The notes below the pieces were generated by a model. The model made no database searches. It was given only the letters and a program-made list of their open reading frames with translations, and was not told the DNA's origin. A program made the translations under genes and the position numbers. A stretch of 42,736 nucleotides of DNA from Clostridia bacterium (GTDB taxonomy: Bacteria; Bacillota; Clostridia; Oscillospirales; CAG-272), in assembly GCA_017623975.1 (NCBI GenBank), contig JAGANX010000007.1, positions 1-42,736 on the forward strand, read 5' to 3'. Positions 34,514 through 42,441 of this stretch are shown here, one piece after another; position 1 is the first letter of the stretch; each line of letters opens with the position of its first letter.

Positions 34514-35851
34514 TTGAAAAATACACATCGAATTACAATTTTAACACTGTTCATTTTACTAATTGTTTCATTGTCTTTCGTACTAAGCGGTTGTTATGCG
34601 CCATCATACAAGGGTGTGCGTGACACCTACATTAACGAGGATGGTGAGTTAATTATCACCTACACAAACGGAGATAAGGAAAACTTAGGTGTTGTTGTAG
34701 GGCAGGACGGTAAAGACGGTAAGGACGGACAAGACGGCGAGGACGGTGAGGATGGCCGTGACGGTAGCGGTAGCGATGTTATAATTAACGGAAGCGGACA
34801 AAATATAAGCTACGCAACCTCAAAGGCTGCAAGAAGCGCTGTTAGTGTTGTTGCATCCTATAACGACGTTTTACACGGTCAATTTGCTTCATCCGGCTCA
34901 GGAGTTATTTATAAATATGACAAAAAGGCTGACGGATATTTCATTATAACAAATTACCACGTAGTTTTTGATGCTGACTGCGGTATAAGCCAAGAAATTC
35001 ACGTTTTACTTTACGGTAATGAATATCAAGAGGGGATTATGGATGCTGAATATGTAGGTGGATCTCTTTCCTACGATATTGCCGTTCTTTTCGTTAAGAA
35101 TAATGATATAATTAAAAAGTCAAGCGCTGCTTGTGTTGACGTAGCAGACTCTAACACAGTTAGCATCGGTGATGTTGCTATTGCTGTGGGCAATGCCCGC
35201 GGTGAAGGTATTTCCGCAACCTCGGGTGTAATCAGTGTTGATTCTGAAACTCTTGAAATGACAGGTGCGGATGAAAAAACTGCTGTTAAATTTAGGGTAA
35301 TGCGTACTGACGCTTCCGTTAACAAGGGTAACAGCGGCGGCGGTCTTTATAATGATAAGGGTGAGCTTATCGGCATTGTCAACGCAAAAATCATTGTTAG
35401 CGGTGTTGAAGGTATTGGATATGCTATTCCGTCCACCTTAGCTGTTAACATTGCAGATAACATTATTGACAACTGCTTTGAACAAGAAAATACATATGTA
35501 AAGCGTGCCCTTTTGGGAATTACCGTTTCTGTTTCCGACTCTGTTTCCGTATATGATGCGCAAACAGGTAAAATAAGCATTGTAGAAACTATTTATGTGG
35601 TTGAGGCAAGCTCAACTAACCTGTTTGGTGAAGATATTAAGGCAAATGACGTAATCAAGTCTATTAAGCTTGACGGTCATGATGAATTAACCGTAACAAG
35701 ACAGTTCCATGTTATTGACTATCTATTGCAAGCGCGCTTGGGCGACACAGGAACTCTCACAGTTGAACGTGAAAACGAAATGGGTGAAAAGGAAACAGTT
35801 ACACTTAATTTCACTATTACAGAAAATGCATTCAACACTCCTACTCTATAA
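34514..35851 (+). CDS. HtrA/DegP-like lipoprotein serine protease with collagen-like linker and PDZ domain
   Basis: This is a predicted surface quality-control protease. Residues 1-27 are a lipoprotein signal ending in the lipobox LSGC (C27). Residues 63-86 are eight Gly-X-Y triplets, almost all G-x-D, a short collagen-like or acidic spacer. The trypsin-like domain (about 100-300) has the triad H149 (TNYHVV), D188 (SYDIAVL) and S274 (NKGNSGGGL), so it should be active. Residues from about 330 form a PDZ-like domain. The TTG start at 34514 follows AGGAGG by 8 nt and gives the full lipoprotein signal. The gene is monocistronic. HtrA proteins degrade or refold damaged exported proteins. The collagen-like insert is unusual for the family. 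Confidence 0.88.
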   Translation: MKNTHRITILTLFILLIVSLSFVLSGCYAPSYKGVRDTYINEDGELIITYTNGDKENLGVVVGQDGKDGKDGQDGEDGEDGRDGSGSDVIINGSGQNISYATSKAARSAVSVVASYNDVLHGQFASSGSGVIYKYDKKADGYFIITNYHVVFDADCGISQEIHVLLYGNEYQEGIMDAEYVGGSLSYDIAVLFVKNNDIIKKSSAACVDVADSNTVSIGDVAIAVGNARGEGISATSGVISVDSETLEMTGADEKTAVKFRVMRTDASVNKGNSGGGLYNDKGELIGIVNAKIIVSGVEGIGYAIPSTLAVNIADNIIDNCFEQENTYVKRALLGITVSVSDSVSVYDAQTGKISIVETIYVVEASSTNLFGEDIKANDVIKSIKLDGHDELTVTRQFHVIDYLLQARLGDTGTLTVERENEMGEKETVTLNFTITENAFNTPTL

Positions 35852-35889
35852 AACAAAACGCTATCTCGGCTGAGATAGCGTTTTGTTTT
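35850..35889. terminator. Bidirectional terminator between the protease and HAD genes
   Basis: An 18-bp perfect stem AAAACAAAACGCTATCTC (35850-35867) pairs with 35872-35889, with loop GGCT. It touches the stop codons of both convergent genes. Confidence 0.92.
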
Positions 35890-36535
35890 ATAGTAAATTG
35901 TCAAGCTCTTCCATACTGTTAACTATGTAAGCTGCGCCTGCGCTTGAAAGCTCTTCATAGCTGCCGTATCCAAAGGTTACACCGACCGAGTCAAGACCGA
36001 ATTCTTTTGCACCGTTAATATCGAAATGGCGGTCACCTACCATTAGTATTTTGCTCCTGTCCTTTTCAGTACAAAGTCCTAAGGTATAGTCAATAACCGC
36101 TTCCTTTGTTGCCCTTGTTTTTTCATCGGTTGAGGCGGCACCAATATAATCAAGGTAAGGGAAAATGCCCTTATTCTTTACTACTTGAACTGCATATATT
36201 TCAGGCTTCGAGGTGGCTAAGGCTAACTTATATCCCTTTTTCTTCAAGCTGTCAAGCACCTCTAAAACGCCACCGTACATGGTACATTCTAAAATACCCT
36301 TTTCGCCGTAATATTCTCTATAATACTTTATTGCAAGAGTAGTTTTTTCATCATCAAAACCGCAAAACTCTCTAAATGACTGTGTAAGGGGCGGTCCAAT
36401 AAATTTATAAAGCTCATCCCTTGGTGGCGGAGCTATACCGAATTTTTCCAAAGCATAGGCAACGGAGCTTGTAACGCCTATCCCTGAATCTACAAGTGTT
36501 CCGTCCAAATCGAACAATACGGTTGTATATTTCAT
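35888..36535 (-). CDS. HAD-superfamily phosphatase (phosphoglycolate phosphatase-like)
   Basis: The 215-residue protein has the HAD motifs: nucleophile D9 and acid D11 (LFDLDGTLVDS), the motif II ATSK, a motif III lysine (ATKEAV) and motif IV (MVGDRHFDINGAKEFG). The helical cap between residues 16 and 80 makes it a C1-type Gph/PpaX-like phosphatase. Members act on phosphoglycolate, pyrophosphate or other small phosphates. The substrate cannot be read from the sequence. Its ATG shares one base with the stop codon of sulP (TAATG), so it is coupled to the transporter gene. The biological reason for this pairing is not clear. Confidence 0.88.
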   Translation of the reverse strand: MKYTTVLFDLDGTLVDSGIGVTSSVAYALEKFGIAPPPRDELYKFIGPPLTQSFREFCGFDDEKTTLAIKYYREYYGEKGILECTMYGGVLEVLDSLKKKGYKLALATSKPEIYAVQVVKNKGIFPYLDYIGAASTDEKTRATKEAVIDYTLGLCTEKDRSKILMVGDRHFDINGAKEFGLDSVGVTFGYGSYEELSSAGAAYIVNSMEELDNLL

Positions 36536-38169
36536 TATTCTTCTATCCTATCTATGGTTTTTTCAATTGCCAAGTCAATTGTAGAAGTAATATTTTCTTC
36601 TCCTACAATCTCTTTAATATTCAACTTATCAAGCATAGACATAACATCCTTACTTCCGCCGCACAGAATAACCTTTACGTTATTCTTGCATAAATGCTCA
36701 ATTTCCTCGCAAAGTGCGGTCGTACCTGAGGTATCAATTGCGTTTACACTGTCTAAGGAAATTATAAGCTCCTCAACTCCCGTTAATTCTTCCTTTATTG
36801 TTTTTTCTAATTTATTTACATTTGCAAAGAAAACAGGACCCTTTATATACATTACCTTTGTTACGTCTGCTGTTTCAGAGCCGTACTTTTCCTCATCAAT
36901 ATCATTTACGGTTATGCTTGATTTAGAGGAGCGATAAATAAAGATAAGTGCAGACAAGGCAATTCCCAAAACAATAGCGATAGTCAAATCAAATACGATT
37001 GTGGCAATCATCGTTACCAAAAACTCTAAAATACCGCTTATGAACTTCTTTGAAAAAATTGTTTTAATCTCTCCCCACTCATTCATACGCCAAGCGGTTA
37101 CCATTAAAACACCTGCCAATGCGGACAATGGAATTTTTGCCATTACAGGGGCGAGCAAGAACATAGAAATCAATAATCCAAGTGCGTGGATAATACCGCA
37201 AACTCTTGTTTGAGCGCCTGATTTAATAGCTACACTTGTTCTTGCAATTGCAGCGGTTGCAGGAACACCGCCAAAAAAAGGAACGACTATGTTACCAACG
37301 CCCTGTGCAATAATTTCTTGATTTGCATCAAATTCTTCGCCCTTCATCTTAGACGCACTTGCACCGCACAGCAAGCTTTCAATAAGAGCCAAGGCTGCTA
37401 TGCTAAATGCGGGAGACAAGTAAGAGCCGAAATTTTTCCAATCTATCGCGGCAAAGCTAAATCTCTCATCAAGAACAAGCTTTTGAGGAATCGTTCCAAC
37501 CAGCTCCTTCGGATCAAGACCAAGAGGAAGAGAAACAATAGTTGCAATTATTATTGCCACAAGAGATGAAGGAACCTTTGAGTTCCATTTTTTAGGCCAA
37601 GCAACCATAATTGCAATTACAATTGCACCAATTAGTAACACACGCCAGCTTGGAACAAAGCCAAGGGTAAAATATGAGCCGATTTTAGATAAGGCATTTG
37701 TACCCTCTGAATGAGTACCAAAGAAATTGTCAATTTGTCCGAGAGCAATTGTCAAAGCGATACCTGATGTAAAGCCTGTAATTACAGGACGGGGGATGAG
37801 TGAAACAAGCCTACCAAGCTTAAACACAGCACACAAAAGAATTAGAATACCTGCAAGCACGGTTACAACAAACATCGATTGCAAACCATGTTGCGCACCG
37901 GTTATCCCTACCAAAATTGCAGACATTGCGCCTGTCGGTCCGCTTATTTGGTAAGACGCACCTGCCAAGGCACTCATAATAAGTCCTGCTATAATAGCTG
38001 TAACAAGACCTGACTCAGGGGATGCACCGCAGGCAACACCAAATGCAAGGGCAAGTGGCAATGCAACAGCAGTAACGGTTATACCAGCCATTAAATCCTT
38101 TGAAAACCTTTGTAAATTGTAGCCCTTAAATTCAGTTTTTAGCTTAGCTACATACTTTTTAATAAACAA
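36535..38169 (-). CDS. SulP/SLC26-family anion transporter with STAS domain
   Basis: SulP proteins carry sulfate, bicarbonate or dicarboxylates across the membrane. The 544-residue protein starts with KDLMAGITVTAVALPLALAFGVACGASPESGL, the family's first signature. It has about 12-14 hydrophobic segments through residue 430, and a cytoplasmic STAS domain at about 445-540 (SLDSVNAIDTSGTTALCEEIEHL). The TTG at 38169 is taken as start because AAGG lies 7 nt upstream and it gives the usual N-terminus. Transcription begins at 38203-38230. Substrate is unknown: without carbonic anhydrase or sulfate-assimilation genes nearby, context does not help. Confidence 0.9.
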   Translation of the reverse strand: MFIKKYVAKLKTEFKGYNLQRFSKDLMAGITVTAVALPLALAFGVACGASPESGLVTAIIAGLIMSALAGASYQISGPTGAMSAILVGITGAQHGLQSMFVVTVLAGILILLCAVFKLGRLVSLIPRPVITGFTSGIALTIALGQIDNFFGTHSEGTNALSKIGSYFTLGFVPSWRVLLIGAIVIAIMVAWPKKWNSKVPSSLVAIIIATIVSLPLGLDPKELVGTIPQKLVLDERFSFAAIDWKNFGSYLSPAFSIAALALIESLLCGASASKMKGEEFDANQEIIAQGVGNIVVPFFGGVPATAAIARTSVAIKSGAQTRVCGIIHALGLLISMFLLAPVMAKIPLSALAGVLMVTAWRMNEWGEIKTIFSKKFISGILEFLVTMIATIVFDLTIAIVLGIALSALIFIYRSSKSSITVNDIDEEKYGSETADVTKVMYIKGPVFFANVNKLEKTIKEELTGVEELIISLDSVNAIDTSGTTALCEEIEHLCKNNVKVILCGGSKDVMSMLDKLNIKEIVGEENITSTIDLAIEKTIDRIEE

Positions 38170-38202
38170 ATTCTCGCCTTCTTTTCTCTTAAATGATTAT
38201 AT

Positions 38203-38230
38203 ATTTTAGCACTATTTTTTCAAATGTCAA
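38203..38230 (-). promoter_or_regulatory. Promoter of sulP-HAD
   Basis: Minus strand -35 TTGACA (38225-38230), 16-bp spacer, -10 TAAAAT (38203-38208). Confidence 0.7.
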
Positions 38231-38238
38231 TATATTAT

Positions 38239-38267
38239 AAGAAAAACCGCCAAAAAATTTGGCGGTT
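38239..38267 (-). terminator. Terminator of the ECF S-component gene
   Basis: Minus strand stem AACCGCCAAA (38258-38267) pairs with 38245-38254, followed by TTTTTC. Confidence 0.85.
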
Positions 38268-38271
38268 AAAT

Positions 38272-38934
38272 TTAATTCTCTTTTTGTTCCTTGTTTGTTT
38301 TAGGTGTGCTTTTGCCTACTACTAAGCGTTTGTTTAAGATTGTGGTCAATCTGTTTAGGGTTGGAGCAAAAATCATATTTACCAAAAACTCAAATATAAA
38401 GTTAATTCCTGCAATTCCTATAAGCAAGAAGTATGCTACGCTACCGCCCTCTCCCACGAAATTGCTCTTGATGGTGTCCATAATGAGTAAGCAGCCTAAA
38501 ATAAACAGCCCTGTGTTTACAATAGGTGCAACTGCTGCTGACACAAACATTGCTAATATGTTGTTTTTCTTAGAAAGCAGCTTATAAACCAATCCACTCA
38601 AATATCCTGCTGCTGTCGTCTTTACAACACAGATAAGGAATGTCATTACAGGTTCGTTGTTAAAAAGTATAACGGTAAACGTAGGGTCGCCACCAAGAAC
38701 GCCAAGTGCTATAAACACTTGCAAGCCGTTTACAAATCCAAGCCAAGCGCCAGCCATAGGACCCAATACTGTTGCGCCCAACACTATTGGAATAAGCACT
38801 AAGTTAATTGTAGTTCCCAAGAACGGCAGCCTTATTGCAATTCCAAATAACTGCAACACAAACACTATTGCTGTAAGTATTGCTAATTCCGTCATTTTAA
38901 CAACTGATGATTTGTTGTTTTTTCTTTTTACCAT
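38272..38934 (-). CDS. ECF transporter S component, probably pantothenate (PanT-like)
   Basis: S components are the substrate-binding membrane subunits of energy-coupling-factor vitamin transporters and share an EcfAA'T module encoded elsewhere. The 220-residue protein has six hydrophobic segments. The N-terminal MTELAILTAIVFVLQLFGIAIRLPF carries the conserved small-residue helix that contacts EcfT. LVLIPIVLGATVLGPMAGAWLGFVNGLQVF is typical of the PanT/RibU group. It lies next to coaX on the same strand, which favours pantothenate as substrate over riboflavin. The start at 38934 follows AAGGAGACAAC. No riboswitch is apparent upstream. The tail is rich in Lys/Asn/Gln. Confidence 0.8.
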   Translation of the reverse strand: MVKRKNNKSSVVKMTELAILTAIVFVLQLFGIAIRLPFLGTTINLVLIPIVLGATVLGPMAGAWLGFVNGLQVFIALGVLGGDPTFTVILFNNEPVMTFLICVVKTTAAGYLSGLVYKLLSKKNNILAMFVSAAVAPIVNTGLFILGCLLIMDTIKSNFVGEGGSVAYFLLIGIAGINFIFEFLVNMIFAPTLNRLTTILNKRLVVGKSTPKTNKEQKEN

Positions 38935-39013
38935 ATGTTGTCTCCTTCTCTGCTATCTTGCCTTTTCACAAGTATAGCGAAAAATTATATTTCAAAAATC
39001 TTTTGCTTTCTAT

Positions 39014-39105
39014 GGTATCAATCCTAACAATTCAAAGGAATACTCTCCCTCCGTCACCTAACGGTGCCACCTCCCTCAACAGATGGAGGCAATAGGTATC
39101 AATCC
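39014..39105. repeat. Small hairpin-forming intergenic element flanked by 11-bp direct repeats
   Basis: GGTATCAATCC occurs at 39014-39024 and again at 39095-39105. Between them lies CTCCCTCCGTCACCTAACGG followed by TGCCACCTCCCTC and a GGAGG arm, which folds into two small hairpins (CCGT/ACGG at 39051-39064, and CCTCC/GGAGG at 39070-39089). The CTCCCTC...GGAGG pattern resembles intergenic repeats I know from gut Clostridia. The direct repeats suggest insertion. Confidence 0.6.
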
Positions 39106-39117
39106 GTTTTGAAAAGA

Positions 39118-39897
39118 TTATTTGATCTTTTTTTGATTTGCTAAATATATTACGTTCAAGCCCTTTAAGGTTAATGCCTCTATGTGCTTTATTTTTATTC
39201 TAAAATACGGTAAAAGCATAGATGCGAAGCCGCCTGTTATTATGACGGGAACGGAGGTTGGTAAATCAAGCTCCTTAATGTAAGTTTCCACAAAGCCCTC
39301 GACCGCCATCATTTGACCGAAAACAACGCCTGACTTCATAGAGTCTGAGCTATTCTTGGCAAGAACGGGAAATTTTTCATCCGCGATTACATTAGGCAAA
39401 AGCCCTGTGTTGTTCAAGGAATCAAGACTCATTTGTATGCCCGGCATGATGTAGCAGCCTGCAAACGCTTTATTCTTATCTACTGCGGAAATGGTGGTTG
39501 CGGTGCCGAAATCAATCACGATTACAGGACCGTTTGTACTGTCAAGCGCACCTGCGGTATTAGCCACGATGTCTGCACCTAATTCAGACGGATTATCAAT
39601 TTTTATAGAATAGCCTGTTTTTATGCCGGGACCTATCAGTACAGGCACAATACCTACAAGCTTCTTTACCGCATACTGTATTTTCAGTGTAATATTTGGA
39701 CAAACAGAACCAACGATTGCGCCATCAATTGAGGCTATATCATATCCCTCTCCAACAATAAGAGATTTTAACACAACCGCATATTCATCCCCCGAGCGCA
39801 CATTATCAGCACCCATAGAAAAAGACGATAGCATTTTCTTTTTTTCAAACAAGCCTATATGAATATTTGTATTACCGATATCAATCGCAAGTAACAT
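39118..39897 (-). CDS. coaX: Type III pantothenate kinase
   Basis: CoaX phosphorylates pantothenate, the first step of coenzyme A synthesis, and unlike CoaA is not feedback-inhibited by CoA. The 259-residue protein is an ASKHA-fold kinase with phosphate-1 motif LAIDIGNTNIHIG, the pantothenate/ribose segment GYSIKIDNPSELGADIVANTAGA, phosphate-2 VIDFGTATTISAV and adenosine motif VIITGGFASML. ATG 39897 is chosen because GAGGTGG lies 8 nt upstream and MLLAIDIGNT is the usual start. A longer in-frame start at 39951 would include the promoter. The ECF S component follows 183 bp downstream. Confidence 0.95.
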   Translation of the reverse strand: MLLAIDIGNTNIHIGLFEKKKMLSSFSMGADNVRSGDEYAVVLKSLIVGEGYDIASIDGAIVGSVCPNITLKIQYAVKKLVGIVPVLIGPGIKTGYSIKIDNPSELGADIVANTAGALDSTNGPVIVIDFGTATTISAVDKNKAFAGCYIMPGIQMSLDSLNNTGLLPNVIADEKFPVLAKNSSDSMKSGVVFGQMMAVEGFVETYIKELDLPTSVPVIITGGFASMLLPYFRIKIKHIEALTLKGLNVIYLANQKKIK

Positions 39898-39922
39898 CTG
39901 CTTACCCACCTCACTTTCTATT

Positions 39923-39951
39923 AATATATCACAAAAACACATTTTTGTCAA
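39923..39951 (-). promoter_or_regulatory. Promoter of coaX
   Basis: Minus strand -35 TTGACA (39946-39951), 17-bp spacer, -10 TATATT (39923-39928). Confidence 0.8.
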
Positions 39952-39967
39952 TATGACTAAAAAAGAC

Positions 39968-39996
39968 TTGACAACATAAGCTAAATAATATATACT
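39968..39996 (+). promoter_or_regulatory. Promoter of the structured leader and the cytidylate-kinase-like/MATE operon
   Basis: -35 TTGACA (39968-39973), 17-bp spacer, -10 TATACT (39991-39996). The predicted start, 40003-40005, is one to three bases before the first helix strand of the leader. Confidence 0.85.
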
Positions 39997-40002
39997 TTTA
40001 AA

Positions 40003-40290
40003 AGTTAGCCACTGCCAACCCCAATTGAACCCGTCTGTAACGCATAATAGACGGTGCCTTCCAACCGATAAAGACTTGAAATATTTTTATATATCTACGC
40101 CTTTCTCAATTGAAATTCCCTCGCCTATTATGTGTTAACAGATTGCTACACAAATTTCGAGCGAACAAATAAGGGCTTAGACAAATTAAAAAATTGCAGG
40201 CGATTAAAAAATCGGCAAAAGTTTTTAATGAAGTATAAGACTTTATTTGTCGTTCCAAATCGGGTTCAATTAGGGTTGACAGTGGCTACG
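40003..40290 (+). ncRNA. Long structured 5' leader RNA with three-way junction, class unknown
   Basis: The transcript from the promoter at 39968 can fold as follows. Helix 1 pairs 40006-40033 with 40261-40288 (26 of 28 positions complementary; the two exceptions are C-A). Helix 2 pairs 40034-40050 (TCTGTAACGCATAATAG) with 40125-40142, with one bulge and one G-U. Helix 3 pairs 40154-40172 with 40243-40260, with one mismatch and a bulged A. Helix 2 abuts the 5' strand of helix 1 with no gap, and helix 3 abuts its 3' strand with no gap. The only joining strand is 40143-40153. Inner hairpins include CGGT/ACCG (40052-40067) and CGATT/AATCG (40201-40214). The ribosome site AAGGAG follows 6 nt after helix 1. 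Riboswitch-like leader or independent RNA are both possible. Confidence 0.65.
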
Positions 40291-40305
40291 CATAAGGAGA
40301 TTTTT

Positions 40306-40917
40306 ATGAGAATTATTACCGTTAGCCGTCAGTTTTCCAGCGGTGGGCGTGAGCTTGCCAAGAGAATGGCTGATATTTTAGGCTTTGATTATTACGATAA
40401 AGAAATTATTACAGAAATTGCTAAAAGCACAAGTCTTGATGAAAGATTTGTAGAAGCGTCTCTTTCAAAAGGCTATAAGGCAATTCCTTTGCACTTTGCA
40501 AGGAGCTTTTCTTTTGCTTTTGCAAGCACAGGCAAAAGCCAGCTTTTAGTTGAAGAAAAAAAGGTTATTGACGCTATTGCACAAAAAGGCAAGGATTTTA
40601 TTATTGTTGGCAGAAATGCAGATTTGCTTTTAAAGGAATACAATCCATTAAATATTTTCGTTTGCGCCGATTTAGAAAGCAAAATTAACCGTTGCTTAGA
40701 AAAAGCAACAGAAGAAGAAAAGCCATCACGCAAGGAAATAGAAAAGCAGATAAAGCAAATTGACAAGGACAGGGCAAGCACCCGCGCGCTTCTTTCTGAA
40801 AGCAAGTGGGGTGACTGCGTAAACTATCATTTGACAATTAACACAACAGGTTGGCAGATAAAGGAGCTAACACCCATTATATCTAAGCTTGCCGAGCTTT
40901 ATTTTGGTGATAAGTAA
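40306..40917 (+). CDS. Cytidylate-kinase-like protein
   Basis: The 203-residue protein belongs to the cytidylate-kinase-like P-loop family common in Clostridia. The N-terminus MRIITVSRQFSSGGRELAKRMADILGFDYYDKEI is its hallmark, with a modified P-loop lacking a classical GKS/T. A lid-like Arg/Lys-rich segment (KIDKDRASTRALLSE-like, about 145-170) follows. It is not the housekeeping Cmk, and substrate and role are unknown. ATG 40306 is chosen since AAGGAG lies 6 nt upstream. A longer in-frame start at 40132 would translate the structured leader. Its stop shares a base with the MATE start (TAATG), so the two genes are coupled, both under the leader at 40003-40290. Confidence 0.85.
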   Translation: MRIITVSRQFSSGGRELAKRMADILGFDYYDKEIITEIAKSTSLDERFVEASLSKGYKAIPLHFARSFSFAFASTGKSQLLVEEKKVIDAIAQKGKDFIIVGRNADLLLKEYNPLNIFVCADLESKINRCLEKATEEEKPSRKEIEKQIKQIDKDRASTRALLSESKWGDCVNYHLTINTTGWQIKELTPIISKLAELYFGDK

Positions 40918-42263
40918 TGAAAATACAGTTAAGCGACCATTTTACCTATAAAAAGCTGTTGCGTTTTACATTGCCATCTATCGGTATGATGATTTTTTCA
41001 TCTATTTACGGTGTTGTTGACGGTTTCTTTGTTTCAAATTTTGTTGGTGAAACCGCATTTACCGCTGTAAACTTTATAATGCCGTTTTTGATGATTCTCG
41101 GCGCTCTTGGCTTTATGTTTGGTGCAGGTGGTAGTGCCCTTGTTGCTAAAACACTGGGGGAAGGTGACAGAAAAAAGGCAAACAGCCTATTTTCTTTAAT
41201 AGTCTATGTTTCGCTTGTTTTGGGCGCCGTTATTGCCTTTTTAGGTATTCTTTTGCTGCGGCCTGTCGCTTCACTTTTAGGAGCTACGGGTGAAATGCTT
41301 GAAAACTGCGTAGATTACGGCTGGATTATTTCGTTGGGGCTCCCTTTCTTTATGCTGCAAATGGAGTTTCAAAGCTTTATGATAACTGCTGAAAAGCCAC
41401 AGTTAAGCCTTGTATTTACTGTTGCTGCGGGACTTACAAACATTGCTCTTGATGCCATTTTCGTAGGTGGATTTCGTTGGGGATTGGCGGGCGCTGCTGT
41501 TGCCACAATCACAAGCCAATTTGTAGGATTTATTTGCCCTTTGGTTTACTTTGTAAGGAAAAACACGAGCTTACTCCGCATAGGTAAAACAAAAATGGAT
41601 GTAAAAGCTCTTGTAAAGACCTGTACTAACGGTTCAAGCGAATTGATGACCAACATTTCCATGTCATTAGTGGGTATTCTTTACAACACTCAATTGCTTA
41701 AATACGCAGGCGAGGCAGGAGTTGCGGCTTACGGAGTATTAATGTATGTAAACTTTATCTTTATTTCTGCTTTTATAGGTTATAGCATCGGCTGTGCGCC
41801 TATTATCGGGTACCACTACGGTGCAAGCAATTCAAATGAGCTAAAAGGACTTTTGAAAAAAAGCACGGTTATCATCGCTATTTCTTCCGTTGCTATGGTT
41901 GGCTTATCCCTTGCTCTTGCTACCCCTATGTCATATCTTTTTGTAGGATACAACGCATCCCTTTTTGAATTAACAAAAAATGCGTTTTTCTACTACTCCT
42001 TCTCTTTCTTATTCTCAGGCTTTGCTATTTTCGGCTCATCCTTCTTTACCGCCTTGAACAACGGACCTGTGTCAGCTATAATTTCTTTTTTGCGTACACT
42101 TGTGTTCCAAACGGTTGCGGTATTGGTTCTTCCAATTATTTTTGAAAAAGCCGGAGGGCGAGGAATTACGGGAATATGGTTCTCAATAGTTGTTGCCGAA
42201 GCCTTGGCGGTTTTGGTAACAGTTGCTTTCTTATTTGCAAAACGTAAAAAGTACAATTATTAA
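40917..42263 (+). CDS. MATE-family multidrug/metabolite exporter
   Basis: This 448-residue transporter has about 12 membrane segments and the MATE fold in two halves. The first half begins FTLPSIGMMIFSSIYGVVDGFFVSNFVG and contains GAGGSALVAKTLGEGDRKKAN. The second contains ELMTNISMSLVGILYN and IGCAPIIGYHYGASN. MATE proteins export cationic compounds using sodium or proton gradients. The substrate cannot be predicted, but co-transcription with a nucleotide-kinase-like gene behind a structured leader suggests regulated export of a specific metabolite or toxin. The start overlaps the upstream stop by one base, and a terminator follows directly. Confidence 0.93.
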   Translation: MKIQLSDHFTYKKLLRFTLPSIGMMIFSSIYGVVDGFFVSNFVGETAFTAVNFIMPFLMILGALGFMFGAGGSALVAKTLGEGDRKKANSLFSLIVYVSLVLGAVIAFLGILLLRPVASLLGATGEMLENCVDYGWIISLGLPFFMLQMEFQSFMITAEKPQLSLVFTVAAGLTNIALDAIFVGGFRWGLAGAAVATITSQFVGFICPLVYFVRKNTSLLRIGKTKMDVKALVKTCTNGSSELMTNISMSLVGILYNTQLLKYAGEAGVAAYGVLMYVNFIFISAFIGYSIGCAPIIGYHYGASNSNELKGLLKKSTVIIAISSVAMVGLSLALATPMSYLFVGYNASLFELTKNAFFYYSFSFLFSGFAIFGSSFFTALNNGPVSAIISFLRTLVFQTVAVLVLPIIFEKAGGRGITGIWFSIVVAEALAVLVTVAFLFAKRKKYNY

Positions 42264-42270
42264 AAGCTTT

Positions 42271-42317
42271 TCCACCCAAACAAACGCTATTTTTAGGAGT
42301 TGTTTGGGTGGATTTTT
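42271..42317 (+). terminator. Terminator after the MATE gene
   Basis: A 13-bp perfect stem TCCACCCAAACAA (42271-42283) pairs with 42300-42312, followed by TTTTT. Confidence 0.88.
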
Positions 42318-42355
42318 AAAAAAGCAAAATATTTTTAAAAAAGCAAAATTTACTA

Positions 42356-42384
42356 TTGACAAACCGAGAACCTTTTGCTATAAT
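42356..42384 (+). promoter_or_regulatory. Consensus promoter ahead of the tRNA-Pro remnants
   Basis: -35 TTGACA (42356-42361), 17-bp spacer, -10 TATAAT (42379-42384). Such strong promoters are usual for stable RNA genes. The first tRNA-like fragment begins about 40 bp downstream. Confidence 0.85.
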
Positions 42385-42425
42385 AGTATGGCAATCAAGA
42401 AAAGAACGATTTCGTATTGCTATAA

Positions 42426-42441
42426 AGATGTAGCGCAGTTG
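42426..42441 (+). pseudogene. Fragment of a tRNA-Pro 5' half
   Basis: AGATGTAGCGCAGTTG is identical to the acceptor/D-arm start of the tRNA-Pro-like sequence at 42568-42583 and then breaks off. The following DNA to 42540 is not tRNA. It contains two related hairpin-forming units, GCGAGCATTTTGCGAAGTGC and GCGAGTGCTTTGCACGAGTC. Confidence 0.6.

Noticed and set aside
40132..40305. N-terminal extension of the cytidylate-kinase-like gene from an upstream ATG
   Set aside because: The region folds as the structured leader, the extension has no match to the family, and a strong AAGGAG site precedes the ATG at 40306.
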